From the NCBI GenBank assembly GCA_018398765.1, contig JAHBMJ010005751.1:35001-66441 (forward strand): 31,441 bases of DNA, in the 5' to 3' direction. This document shows, one piece after another, positions 1 to 12,177 of this stretch. Each line of letters begins with the position of its first letter. Positions within the stretch are counted from its first letter, which is position 1. The notes below the pieces were generated by a model, which worked only from the letters and a program-made list of their open reading frames with translations, did no database searches and had not been told where the DNA came from. The DNA is from Chromera velia. Taxonomy: Eukaryota; Sar; Chromeraceae. The translations under genes and the position numbers were made by a program.

Positions 1-399
1 TGGTGCCAAATTTGACTGGCTGATCAAACGAGACAGCCAGCAAAGCATATTTCAGCACAGATTGAAGAGGGGCCCAACTTCACAAAAGAAACATTGGTAC
101 GTCTTCCTGCCTGCCTGCTCGGGTCCACACACAATCCCCATTACCGAGAAGAAAAAAGACCCTGTCGAGAAAAGAAGTGTGGCGGCTGAATGGGAGGACT
201 CAATGCCAGAGAGAGACAGACGATAGAAAAAGCCTCTTGCAGCTTCTTTTCTTTGAGTTGTGCAGGTGACAGAGATAAACACCTTCTCTACTTTTGCTCT
301 CCTTCCGTTTCACCCCCCCCAAAAGACCGAAAGCCGGACGAATTCAGAGACAGGGAGGCGGAAAGGACAAGAAAGGAAAAGAAGGGAAACATGAGCAGT
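1..399. other. No supported gene
   Basis: Short overlapping open frames are present on both strands, but none has family motifs or paired splice sites that I can defend. From about 310 the plus strand becomes purine-rich and runs into the duplicated segment. Confidence 0.5.
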
Positions 400-1107
400 C
401 GAAGGGGGGGCAAGCGAGGCGGGGAGAGGGGAACGGAGGGGCATCAAGGGAATAACACGGAAGGAAAGAAAAACGAAAGAAGGGAAGAAAGAAGGAAAGA
501 AAGGGAATCCCATGGGAGTTAACTTCAATTTGAGCGAAAAGGAAAGGAAGGAAAGTGATCTCAGAGAAAGGGGAAAAAATCGTTGAAGAAAAATAGCAAA
601 GAAGGGGACAAAAGACGACTGCGGATGGGCGCTACACTTAGAGGTTAACATGCTGAAAGGAAGGCGTACCAGTCTTTGTAGTTCTGTGGCAACCGAGTCC
701 AGTTTCTGCAAAAACGTCGGGTGAAGGGGGTAGGAGTAGTCGATGGGTGAACACAAAAGCAACGACACACTGGGGTAGGTAGGTAGGCAGGAAGAGAGAG
801 ACAGACAACGAGGGAGCGTTCTATTGCCCGTCTCCCAATCACAGACACCAACACACAGAGAGACAGCATCTCACAAAGAGACGTGCCCTGGGGAGAGACA
901 GAGGATGAAGACAGTCTCTGAAGAACAGCCCAGGAGAACAAAACGGCATTCGTCAGACTTCCTTCGACCGCTCGAAAAGACGAGACGCAGTCTGCGAGTT
1001 GTTGTGGTTTCCTCACATATTTCGAGCATAGTATCCATTCACACAAATGCAGCTCAAACCACACTTTCTCCAAGGCCTCCTCATGCACGCCTCTTCTTGT
1101 TCATTCA
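400..1107. repeat. Partial segmental duplication, copy 1
   Basis: This stretch matches 2040-2678 with many substitutions and small indels. The offset is about 1643 around position 669 and 1571 around position 1017. The two copies share the purine-rich tract, a splice-donor-like GGCGTACC site, the segment with the CCAATCACAGACACC motif, and the end at CTCACATATTTCG. Similarity begins near 400 and stops near 1107, next to the splice donor of the last resolved HAD-like exon (1120). Copy 1 lies downstream of the main gene in its direction of transcription. Confidence 0.85.
670..765 (-). pseudogene. Duplicated exon fragment of the HAD-like gene
   Basis: This is the copy-1 counterpart of the exon ending at 2313. 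It reads SPIDYSYPLHPTFLQKLD then ELQRL before a GTACGCC donor. Against the other copy (SPIDYSHPLHPTFLEKLD, ELQRQ) the frame is kept across a 3-base length difference, which argues that this frame was once coding. No match to the following TNA-containing exon is found at 1-660, so this copy is truncated within the window. Confidence 0.45.
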
Positions 1108-1119
1108 AAAATGACGTAC

Positions 1120-2410
1120 CTTGCTCCCTCTTGTAGTGCCTCCTTCTCCGGAATATCATCGCCGATCGACACGAAGCTGACAACCGTGCTCCTGGGGACT
1201 GTGGCTTTGAATTCATCTGCAGGGGGTCCAACTGTGTCTCTGCGGATGCAGAGGCATCTCAAGTGAGGGTCATCAGGATCAGCCGAACGGCAAGCGCACG
1301 GCGGGTCGGCAAGTCGATGCACGAGAGGCTGACGTTGCAGATGCAGGCCGGGATAGAGAAACATCTTCATTTCGTACTCAAAGACTGCCCTCTGAACGCA
1401 TGGAAGGACAGGGAAGGAAGGGGACAGGGGGGATGGGGGGGAGAGGGAGGCAGGGAGGGAATACATAGACCAGAGAGAATATGACAGCGGAAATCCTTTT
1501 TGCTCAACTATGCTGCTGACAAGTAAAAACATCCATTCATGCGGTTCATATAATCGTGGTTCGTTCATTCACTTTTATTCACGTTCTCTCCTGGTGGTCG
1601 GTCATCAAACCGCTCTGCATCATCCTTCAAATCTCCGGCTCTGCCCACCCGTATGACTGAGCTTCTGTCCCTCCATCTTTTTATCTGACTGAAAGATTAT
1701 CCGTCTTTTTGCCTATCCTTCTTAGAAAATCTTTCTGTGTACCTCTTGTTTCTCTGCCTCTTTGCACATGCCAGAAACGACTTCAGTCTGTTCGCCTACC
1801 TTCCACAACATGGGCTGCTCTGTCACACTTTCCCGCTTGAAGCGTGCTCCATGCCGTTGCTTGGCGGAAATCACGGGGATCTGGGCACTCTACAGAAACT
1901 GGTGGGTCTGCGGAAGGCAGAGGGCTCCGACATAGTCTACCCACGCCTCGGTCGCGTTGGTCACCACCAGTACCGTTACTTCCTCATTGCTAGCTGCTTC
2001 GAGGAGCGCTTTGCTCTCCTTTGCTCTCCTTGCAATCGAAAGCGAGAAAGGATTGAAGCGGGGGGGCATCAGGGAGGGGGGGGGGGCATCAGGGAATAAA
2101 CGGAAGAAAACGAAAACGAAGGAAGGGAAGAAAGAAGGACAGAAAGGGAATCCAAAGGTAGTTAATTGACTTGTGAGCGAAAAGGAAAGGAAAAAAAGCG
2201 ATCTCAGAGAAATGAAAAAAAATCGTTGAAGAAAAAAAGCAAAGAAGAAGACAAAAGACAACTGCTGATGCGTACGACACAAAAAGGTCAACATGCTGAA
2301 AGAAAGGCGTACCTGTCTTTGAAGTTCCGCGTTGATCAGCCAGTCCAGTTTCTCCAAAAACGTCGGGTGAAGGGGGTGGGAGTAGTCGATAGGTGAACAC
2401 AAAAGCATTG
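1120..2410 (-). pseudogene. HAD-like hydrolase family gene, probably a pseudogene (three exons resolved)
   Basis: Resolved minus-strand exons are about 2410-2313 (upper edge unclear), 2018-1800 and 1391-1120. The first ends with LEKLDWLINAELQRQ in phase 0. The second carries EEVTVLVVTNATEAWVDY, then VISAK, then a piece ending in MLWK. The third begins RAVFEYEMKMF and contains STVVSFVSIGDDIPEKEAL. The order TNA-x3-WV, VISA, WK-x2-F, SxGD-x3-E-EAL is the pattern I know from a protist family of HAD-fold proteins; this is recalled from the family, not searched. Phases join 0 to 0 across both introns, with donors GTACGC, GTAGGC and GTACGT. A TAG at 1892-1890 interrupts the conserved stretch between the WV and VISA motifs with no frame change, so the gene looks inactivated unless a small intron removes it. 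No exon with the catalytic DxDxT motif was identified with confidence. The acceptor at 2018 is purine-rich and weak. Confidence 0.55.
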
Positions 2411-2678
2411 ATACACTGGGGTACGTAGGAAGGCAGCAAGAGAGAGACAGACAACGAGGGAGCGTTCTATTGACCGTCTCCCAATCACAGACACCAACAC
2501 ACAGAGAGACGGAATCACTAAAAAAAAACGTACCCTGGGGAGAGACAGAGGATGAAGACAGTCTGCGAGATGTTAAGGTTTTCTCACATATTTCGAGCAT
2601 AGTATCCATTCACACAAATGCAGCTGAAACCGCACTTTCTCCAACGCCTCCTCATGCACGCCTCTTCTTGTCCATTCG
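2040..2678. repeat. Partial segmental duplication, copy 2
   Basis: This is the partner of 400-1107. It lies inside the minus-strand HAD-like gene and carries one of its exons (lower border 2313). Compared with copy 1 it lacks 76 bp between two CAGTCT hexamers that in copy 1 sit at 912-917 and 988-993. That pattern fits a deletion between short direct repeats in this copy, or the reverse event in the other. Confidence 0.85.
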
Positions 2679-2722
2679 TCAAGCAAGGTTTCTTCATGGA
2701 CAGCCTCTCTCTGTGCACTGAC

Positions 2723-2794
2723 CGTCTCCAGCCTGGTCAGAATCGTTTTGTTCTCATTGTTCTCCTTGTTGGCCTCCACGGCAGTAAGGATCGT
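2723..2794 (-). CDS. Candidate upstream helical exon of the HAD-like gene
   Basis: A 72-base segment is bounded by a CTCCAG acceptor and a GTCAGT donor. In phase 0 it encodes 24 residues starting TILTAVEANKENN and ending ILTRLET, charged and strongly helical. It lies upstream of the HAD-like exons on the same strand and phase 0 is compatible with them, but the connection between 2723 and the exon at about 2410 is not resolved. It could instead belong to a separate gene. Confidence 0.35.
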
Positions 2795-2889
2795 CTGGAG
2801 GGAAGGACCAGTGACCGGGCCGGGCCCCAAGCTGCACCGTGACGCCAAAGGGGAAGGAAGCAGGGGCATAAACGAAAGACTGAGCAAAA

Positions 2890-3132
2890 ACCTTATGAAG
2901 AGACGCCAGAGATATCATGCATAATCGGGAGAAGACAACTAACCGAAGTGATGAGGGGGCGGGTAAGCCTGGTAGTACATGTTACTCACTTAGAATGGAG
3001 AGTGTGGAACGTGGAGACGCCTTAGACAGGCAAGCACACCCACACACCCACACCCTCACCTACACACCCGCAGCCGCACACACACATATGCATACACTTG
3101 TGCGCGCACACAAAAACCACGCTCACAGAGAC

Positions 3133-3193
<61 letters not shown>

Positions 3194-3668
3194 ATATATT
3201 TCTTCTTCTCCCTCATTTTCTTCATCTACAAAACAGACAAAAAGAAGGAAAGAAACAACAAAGACAAAAAAACAGAACAAACGATCGAACAACGTGGGCA
3301 CGGGGCCCGAAAGGTGAGAGTTAAGCGCCTCCGGACAGACTTTCATGTAATCACTGAGACAGACAGACAGGCAGACGGACAGACAGACTATACCGTCTTT
3401 TCTTTTCCTTTTTCTCTTTCTTCATTCTCGTCCGTTTCTTTCTTTCTTCAGACAGACACCACACACACACACACGCGCGCGCGCGGGGGCGCGCACACAC
3501 ATACATAAACAGGGGTGGGGCACCGAGACAGACGTAGACTCTTTCCCACTCCCGCGTAACCAACCTGATCCTCTCCCCCGTGCCGGGCCCCCTGCAAGCA
3601 CAAGAACTCATGCACACAATTATCACTCGGTCACCCGAAGGGATACGCAGAGGCAAACGCACACCTGT

Positions 3669-3710
<42 letters not shown>

Positions 3711-4500
3711 GCACGCACGGACAGAGAGAGGGGGGGGGGAAGAGAGTGTCAGATCAAACAAGAGAGGGGGCCAAGGAGGGGGCGGGGAGGGGGAATGCAG
3801 GATGGCAGGAAGGCAGGGAAAAGAGAAAAGAACAAGAAAAGGAACGGAAAAGGAAAAGGCACTTGGAGAAAGGAAACAAAGATTTATAGTCGAAAAGTGC
3901 AGGCAGGAGAGACAGATAAAATGAAAGACAGAAAAGGCAAAGGAGAACAGGAAACGCGAAGAGAAAGGAAGACCGCACTGAGGAAGGGAGAGAAATCACT
4001 GAGGTGTTAGAGACGGTTAAAAGCGCCATTGCAAACGGACGGCAACTACATCTGGAAAAACCTCGAAGACACCATGCAAAAACCAATCAAGCTGACCGGT
4101 GGGCTGCGACTTCTGCTGAGGTCCCGACGTTGAATGATCGACATGGGCTCAGCTAGGCGTCTCCCGAACACCGCGCTCCAGGTACTGCCAGGGGGGTTGA
4201 GAGTTAACAGAGAAGTAGAACAGAGACGGAGACGGAGGAGACGGCGTGAAGTCTCGGTGTCAATGGTAAACGAAAATTTTCTGTGCACCCTGGTCTACCG
4301 TGCTTTGCTTTATCTTCTATTCACGTTGTCAAAGTTAGCGGGAGGGCGCCATGATGGAAAAACAAGACAGGTTCTGTCAGGAACTTCATGGAACTTCAAA
4401 TTCAGAAGCTTGTCAGAAGCCTGGCCTGAAGTTGCTGTCGGTCCGCACAATTTATCGGACGGCCGGACGGCCTATAATCCGCGCCCGTGCATGGGTCAGG
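2890..4500. repeat. Microsatellites and purine-rich low-complexity DNA without a gene
   Basis: The stretch contains GA followed by GACA repeats at about 3125-3191, AC then GC alternation at about 3463-3490, CT then CA repeats at about 3669-3712, and a strongly purine-biased plus strand at about 3720-4000. The open frames here are translations of repeats (SLSLS, HTHTH, RQTDRQ types) and have no independent support. No tRNA or other RNA gene was recognised. Confidence 0.75.
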
Positions 4501-4507
4501 CCATGTA

Positions 4508-4551
4508 TGCATGCATGGAACCCCGCGGCCCAATGATGCAAAGTGCATGCA
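4508..4551. promoter_or_regulatory. Paired TGCATGCA elements upstream of the secreted-protein gene
   Basis: Two exact TGCATGCA palindromes occur at 4508-4515 and 4544-4551, about 260-300 bases before the ATG at 4809. TGCATGCA-type motifs are known binding sites for AP2-family factors in apicomplexan parasites, so a role as a promoter element is inferred by analogy. The same motif recurs near the start of the phosphodiesterase gene. Confidence 0.4.
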
Positions 4552-4808
4552 TATATGCGAAAACAGCGATAGCCGATTTTAATTCCGCGGAATTTTCTCC
4601 CATGCAGCTGATCGTTCTTCTGCAGCCGCAGTGCAGCTTGCAGAGGTCCTAATTCTGCTTCCTCGAGGCACAGAGAAGGACACGTATTCTCACTATTGTG
4701 CAAGTAGATTTACACCAGGCATTCGCGGTGTTTGACGACGGTTGGTATATTGCTTCGAGAGCTCGGTGTGTTGCTGACTCGAGACTCTTGATCGAGTTGA
4801 ACTGCAAG

Positions 4809-7139
<2,331 letters not shown>

Positions 7140-9211
7140 GAAAATGGGGGGCCTCGATCGGGAATGCCTGGGTGGGTAGGGGTGAATGTTCATTGAGTGC
7201 CAATACTAGAGTGGCTTCTAAACTTTTATTCGAAATCAACAACGCATCGGGGAGGAAGTTTGCAATCCTGTCAAAAAGTATAGGAACCTGTGTGTCGATT
7301 TGGGTTTAGCTTGACAGGCCGGGTCTGCTGACAGAGACTGGAGATGGAGAGAGGAGGGGAGACCTCTGGCGACAGCTGTTTTGTAAACTGAAGGATAATT
7401 CACGCCGGGGACTCTCCCTTTCTTGTACATGCTGCGTCCCTCGAAGTATTTTTATTTGCAGCCGGCAATCTGCCACCATCACACTCTTGATCGAAGACCT
7501 AGTCGAAGACACAACATTCTGCATCAAATGCAGCATAGTAAGTCTATCCCGAATAAGTAACGAGATGAGTAAAATTCTAAGTGCGCTTATAATGCAGCAC
7601 ATGTGTAGACTAGAGTGCCCAGTGCCCAGTGCCCTTGTAACGGGCCTTGTTGCAAAACGTAATACCATGTTTGTTCAATGATTGATTATTATTGACTATT
7701 TTCAAGTTATTTCAGATTGGCTAGTAGATATTGGTTATTAATTGGTCAGTAGGCCTGCTGGGGCCGCTGGGCTATCATCCATTATGATTTTATCTAGAAT
7801 TTTACTGGGAATTTTATGTTTGAACATATCAAATCTGGTATTAAATATTCTATAAGCTTGATTTTATATTTATTATATGCGTGCTACTCTACTATCTACT
7901 TTAAAAGTTGTCATATAAAAATTACTAATATGACTAGTACGTGATATGATCTACATATAGTATAAAGTTTTTAAGTGATTCGTTGAAGTGAAATAAGGTT
8001 GAAAGTTTGATTTCACAGTGTAAGATCCATTATTACTACTATACAGGCCCTTGAAAGTTGAAATGTAACAGAAAGAACACTGTTGTCCGCTTGTATGAAA
8101 ATGATGTTAATTCCTCTAATGTTAGTTCAATGAAGACTCGTCTTTGGAATTCTTATGTGAAGGCTGCAAAGCGGTAAAAGGGGAATCCGAGACCTCCGCT
8201 AGGACCTCCGCAACTACCTGGGCCGCTAGAGGCGGATGCACATGATCCTATCGAGGTCTGTAGTGCGAAAAGCGGGGAAAGGAAAGGAATGAAAGATAGA
8301 CACATGTCATTCCTTCAGGGGGCAAATTTGTGACTGCATTCACGTTTGTAGAAGCACAACGCACACCCCGAAGAGGAGAAGAAGCCTGCATGATCGACAA
8401 AATCAAGTAATTAGATTCCCCTTCTCCTCCCTCTCCCGTCCGCTCGATTGATCGATCCATCCGCTTCCCCCCTCCCGTTTCCTTAATTGATTAATTAATT
8501 AATTATTGTCACTACAACTGCCTTTCCGATCGGTTCCGACACTCCCACTGCCTGCCAAGCACCCGGAATGAATGAAAATGCACCTGGAATCAATGGACAA
8601 AGAAAGTCATTACAGGGAACAAGACGAGGAATCACTTCATGTGCAGATTGCCAGCCAGGCAGGCAGGAGCCTCTACCTTTGGAACCCCGGACGGGTGTGA
8701 GTCAGTTCCTCCAATCAACCTCCTCTCCCCACCCCCACCACCTGAACACACACGCATGCACCTCCCTTCCTTCCCCAGGTGCCTGGACTTTTCCCGCGGC
8801 ACTTGCCCATCATCAAGGCGAGACGGAAGAACGAAGAAGAGAGAAAAACGAAAGAATCACTTGTGCAAGCAAGAAACAGATGCGATGATGCGAGCAACAC
8901 GTTCCCATTCAACGCCATGGACACACAAAAAGACAGAGGCGGGGACGAACACTGACCATGCAGCCAAACAAGAGGAGAACAAACAACGCCCTTCTCCAGC
9001 CTTGCACCCCCCCCCACCAAAATAGAATGAAGGGCCGGGATCCACATTCAGCCGCAGACCCCCCCCCAACCTCCCGTCTCTGCAGTCTGCCAACACCCAC
9101 CAACCCCCCCCCCCCTGCCAACTACCAGAAAGGACGCAAAACCTCGCTACCAAAACCTGCCACCTCCTAACCCTCCCGCCCTTCCTCCAACACACGGCAG
9201 GAGCAGGGTGC
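7140..9211. other. Intergenic region with an AT-rich insert
   Basis: No convincing gene is seen apart from one orphan motif at 8780. About 7670-8160 is sharply AT-rich compared with both sides and resembles the AT-rich island at 24.4-26.5 kb in composition, suggesting a decayed mobile element. No terminal repeats were identified. A TTAATTAA-like run lies at about 8483-8507. C-rich runs near 9007-9016, 9060-9068 and 9105-9115 precede the VID27 3' end. Confidence 0.5.
8780..8806 (+). other. Orphan CCCH-finger-like motif
   Basis: The plus strand encodes CLDFSRGTC, which matches the C-x-D-F-x-R-G-x-C start of muscleblind-type CCCH zinc fingers. It directly follows an acceptor-like CCCCAG. The remaining Cys and His ligands are not found in the same frame downstream, and no upstream exon of matching phase was established. 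It may be a remnant, part of an unresolved gene, or chance. Confidence 0.2.
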
Positions 9212-11320
9212 TCAGTTCGGACTGCCCTTGCCCGGCTTGAGCTTGGTGGAGAATCGGGGCTTTCGGACTGCGACGGGGGTGACGACAACGGCGGAGTCAC
9301 CACGAGCAGCCCCGGGGAGGGCGCGCGTGTCGACGACCGCGTCGGCAGCCAGAGCCACCTTGGGTCGGGGAATGCCGCAGATGTCCCCCTTGGCGTATCT
9401 TTCTGCGACCTTTGCCACCTGCTTGAAATTCCAGAAGAGAGACACGTTACCTGTCGATGTCACAATCCCCCTCTCCTTCCCACTCTCACCGTCTTCGGTG
9501 AATCTCGCAGGGCGGAAGCAGATGTCAGTCAACCCCATCTCCATCTGAACATCGGTCGGCAAAGTCAGACGGAGGGGGCGGGGCTTGGCGTTGGCAGCAG
9601 CGCTCTTGAAGAACGCGCTCTTGGCTGAGGAGGCTGCTGCTGCGTCGTCGGAACTGGGGGGGGTGGTGTTGTAGAGGATCAGGGCCCTCTCGGTAGTCCC
9701 CAACACCCACTTCCCATCCGCACTCACATCCAGGGAAATGAGGGGGGAACCAATTCCGTCCAATTTCGTCTTACACTTCTTGAAGTCACCATCATAGTTT
9801 GTGGTGCCATCAAACAGACGAACCTCCCCCATCTGATTCCCTACCGCAAACGCCTTGTCTTCGGTGGTGGCAAGGGTGTTCAGTTGCACCTTGGTGGTAT
9901 AGGCGAACTGGGAGCCTTTGTGGGTGTTGTTAATGGCAGAGCGGGTAGAGGGGTCCATCACAAAGACGGACTGGGCACTGTGGCACAGGGCGGTTTTCTC
10001 AGGGCCCCTCTGGGCGCCCTTGAATCGAGGCACTAACCCATCAAGGGCAACATTGGAATCCCATGCTTGGACGACCTTCTCTGTTTCTAGGTCGAATGAA
10101 TACACATGGGCACAGTCGTCGTCTTGAGGGCGTCTGCGGGTGCGGTCGAGAAGGAGCATCTTTCTCTCCCCCTCATGAAGCATAGTACCACTAATCTCCA
10201 AGGGCCTCCCGTCCCATGAGAACTTTTCTGCCCCGATCTGGGTGGCACGCTTCATCCCCCTACCCCCTGCCCGGAAGATCTCGAGACTAGAATCATCCTT
10301 CATGGGTGTGCCCTTGAACGCAAACGCATTCTCCCTCCCCACCTCCATTGTGTGATACACCTTCTGTCCCTTCTGGAGATTCTCCATGAACGCATTCACC
10401 ACACGACGACTACGCGGGGGGGTGGCGTATCTCTCCTCTTCTTCCTCCTCCTCCTCCTCTTCCGCATCCTGAAAGTCCTCCTCCTCCCCCTCGGAGGCAG
10501 ACTCAAAATCGTATCGGGAGGTGGAGGAGTCTCCTAGGGGGTAGGCGTCTGTCATCACGACATCGGCTTGGGATGCGTCGGAGGGGAGCTTGGCACCCCT
10601 CCTGCGCTCGAGGAGTGCGCGCTGGACAGAGGCAAGGAAGTTTTTGCGCTGTTCCTCTTCAAGCCCTGAGAGGCAGTAGAAACGGCTGGCGTCGGGGGTG
10701 GGATCGAAGGCGGCACCTCCGAGGAAGGTGAAACCTGAGAGGGGAACGAATTCTGTGATAGTGAGATCGGGGGAGAGGCGGTCTTCAAAGATGATTTCGT
10801 CCCTGTGTTTGATCGACAGCCAGGCTTCGCAGTCGTTCTCTCTCTGAAGCACCGCGGCGGTGCAGTCACGGTAACGGACTTGGAAACTCTTGGAGCGCTT
10901 ATCGAGCTCTTCGAGGTTACCAGAGATCATCGCAATGGGGGGTTCAGGGAGGTTGACCTTCAGACGCCCCCAAATTTTCTCGACGAATTTGGTGGCCTCA
11001 TGTTCAGTATCAAACGTCACACCAAAGACCTCGGATTCGGGATCTCCCCCCTTCTTGGGCTTCAGACGTTTCTGAAACTTGCAGGCGTTGGGATGGGTCT
11101 GATGGAAGTCGAACATTTCTGAAATGTCGAACTGATACTTTGTTGGCTGTTCGTCTAAGTCAAGGAAAGTGAGGAAACTTCCCTCTGTTTCATCCTCGAT
11201 CTTGTACTTTGCCGACTCCAGGATGCAATCATCTTCTACACCCACAAAGGTGTAGAGGTCACAAACGACCAACTGATCCCTTCTCTTGGGCGTAATCAAA
11301 TTCCAAAAGTTGGACAACAT
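9212..11320 (-). CDS. VID27: VID27 family cytoplasmic protein, intronless
   Basis: A single uninterrupted frame of 702 residues begins at MLSNFWNLITP, the first ATG of the frame; the frame is open further upstream but has no earlier ATG. The N-terminal part contains LVVCDLYTFVGVEDDCILESA and a PH-like region. An acidic Glu run lies in the middle (codons near 10,440-10,460). The C-terminal half is a beta-propeller: YSFDLETEKVVQAWD, DPSTRSAINNTHKGSQF, LNTLATTEDKAFAVGNQMGE, LDVSADGKWVLGTTERALI, and the terminal TGNVSLFWNFKQVAK. These are hallmarks of Vid27, linked in yeast to vacuolar import and degradation of gluconeogenic enzymes; length is close to the yeast protein (about 780). The role in this organism is inferred. 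It is divergent from the phosphodiesterase gene. Absence of introns contrasts with every other gene in the window. Confidence 0.92.
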   Translation of the reverse strand: MLSNFWNLITPKRRDQLVVCDLYTFVGVEDDCILESAKYKIEDETEGSFLTFLDLDEQPTKYQFDISEMFDFHQTHPNACKFQKRLKPKKGGDPESEVFGVTFDTEHEATKFVEKIWGRLKVNLPEPPIAMISGNLEELDKRSKSFQVRYRDCTAAVLQRENDCEAWLSIKHRDEIIFEDRLSPDLTITEFVPLSGFTFLGGAAFDPTPDASRFYCLSGLEEEQRKNFLASVQRALLERRRGAKLPSDASQADVVMTDAYPLGDSSTSRYDFESASEGEEEDFQDAEEEEEEEEEERYATPPRSRRVVNAFMENLQKGQKVYHTMEVGRENAFAFKGTPMKDDSSLEIFRAGGRGMKRATQIGAEKFSWDGRPLEISGTMLHEGERKMLLLDRTRRRPQDDDCAHVYSFDLETEKVVQAWDSNVALDGLVPRFKGAQRGPEKTALCHSAQSVFVMDPSTRSAINNTHKGSQFAYTTKVQLNTLATTEDKAFAVGNQMGEVRLFDGTTNYDGDFKKCKTKLDGIGSPLISLDVSADGKWVLGTTERALILYNTTPPSSDDAAAASSAKSAFFKSAAANAKPRPLRLTLPTDVQMEMGLTDICFRPARFTEDGESGKERGIVTSTGNVSLFWNFKQVAKVAERYAKGDICGIPRPKVALAADAVVDTRALPGAARGDSAVVVTPVAVRKPRFSTKLKPGKGSPN

Positions 11321-12177
11321 CGCGAAAAGCAGCGAAGAAGGGGCAGTTTTTGAACGTGCCACAACGGAAGGAGAAGGAGAAAGCAAGAGAAGCTTGAACA
11401 ACGACGAGACGTCTCTGTTTGTTAGAAGAACACGGTGATGTTCCACCACAACCCTGCACTTTTGACACTGTGTGCTTCACAGAATGAAGGGGTGAAAGTG
11501 CTTCTTGCAGTCAAAAATTCTGCCAGGAGTTTGGGAAGGCAAGTGTCCTCGTCTGTGAATTGAAAACGCTTCACAAAAATTGTTGCTTCTGAAAGCTGTG
11601 GTAGCCGCGGCGCAGGTATCCGCTCGCGTGTTGAAATTTTGTTGAGGCTCGGAATGGCTCGCCGAGCCATGCATATATTAATACGGATCGATGTGGCAGC
11701 AAGGGGACCCCGGCATGTCATCATGATTCATGATTGGCGGAGCGGGCCCGTAAGAGCAGTGGGCCGGGGCCCTGAGTCCTCATGGCCAGCTGTATTCACG
11801 CGCTTTCTATTTGTTTTAAATTCTGTTAATTCGTTATAAAAATGAGAATGCATGCCTTCCCAGGTGATCCATTCTGTGCAGATGATCGAAATAGACAAGA
11901 TCTTCTTTTGCATGGGCCATGCAATGTCCCATTCGGGCGCATTTTTTCTCAGTCTACCAGGGTCCTATCGATGTGGAGGAGCTCTGTCTAGAAAGCTTCC
12001 GAAGAGTTCACAGATAGACGGACAGATCTCACAAGTCGACGGTCTACATACATGTCAATGCGTGATCGAGACTCGAGACCTCTTTTTCCCAGAAGTAACC
12101 AAGCCAATTGATCTCTCTTCTGCTGTCTTATTTGAAAAGTAGGTGCAGTGGAGGTGCATGCAAACGAGGGAGGCAAG
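11321..12177. promoter_or_regulatory. Divergent intergenic region between VID27 and the phosphodiesterase gene
   Basis: The two genes are transcribed away from each other, so both promoters must lie in about 860 bases. Visible elements are an inverted repeat GGCTCG...CGAGCC at 11646-11668 followed by ATGCATATATTAAT, a TGCATGC at 11849-11855, and an exact TGCATGCA at 12155-12162 just before the phosphodiesterase ATG. Function is inferred from position and motif recurrence. No other gene was seen here. Confidence 0.5.

Noticed and set aside
2588-2680. LHLCEWILCSKY read as a degenerate HAD motif I
   Set aside because: It lacks the DxDxT aspartates, and the frame and exon limits are ambiguous; the same DNA in another frame after a TTTCAG site is equally open.
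3125-3191. Regular GACA/GA repeats considered as a CRISPR-like or telomeric array
   Set aside because: There are no spacers and no telomere unit; it is a plain microsatellite.
4134-4652. 172-residue plus-strand open frame upstream of the secreted-protein gene
   Set aside because: No family resemblance, an Arg run from purine-rich DNA, no splice support, and it overlaps the proposed promoter elements.
8160-8260. GC-rich short inverted pieces considered as a tRNA or small RNA gene
   Set aside because: No T-loop consensus (GGTTCGAATCC type), no cloverleaf, and the match is explained by simple CCGCTAG repeats.
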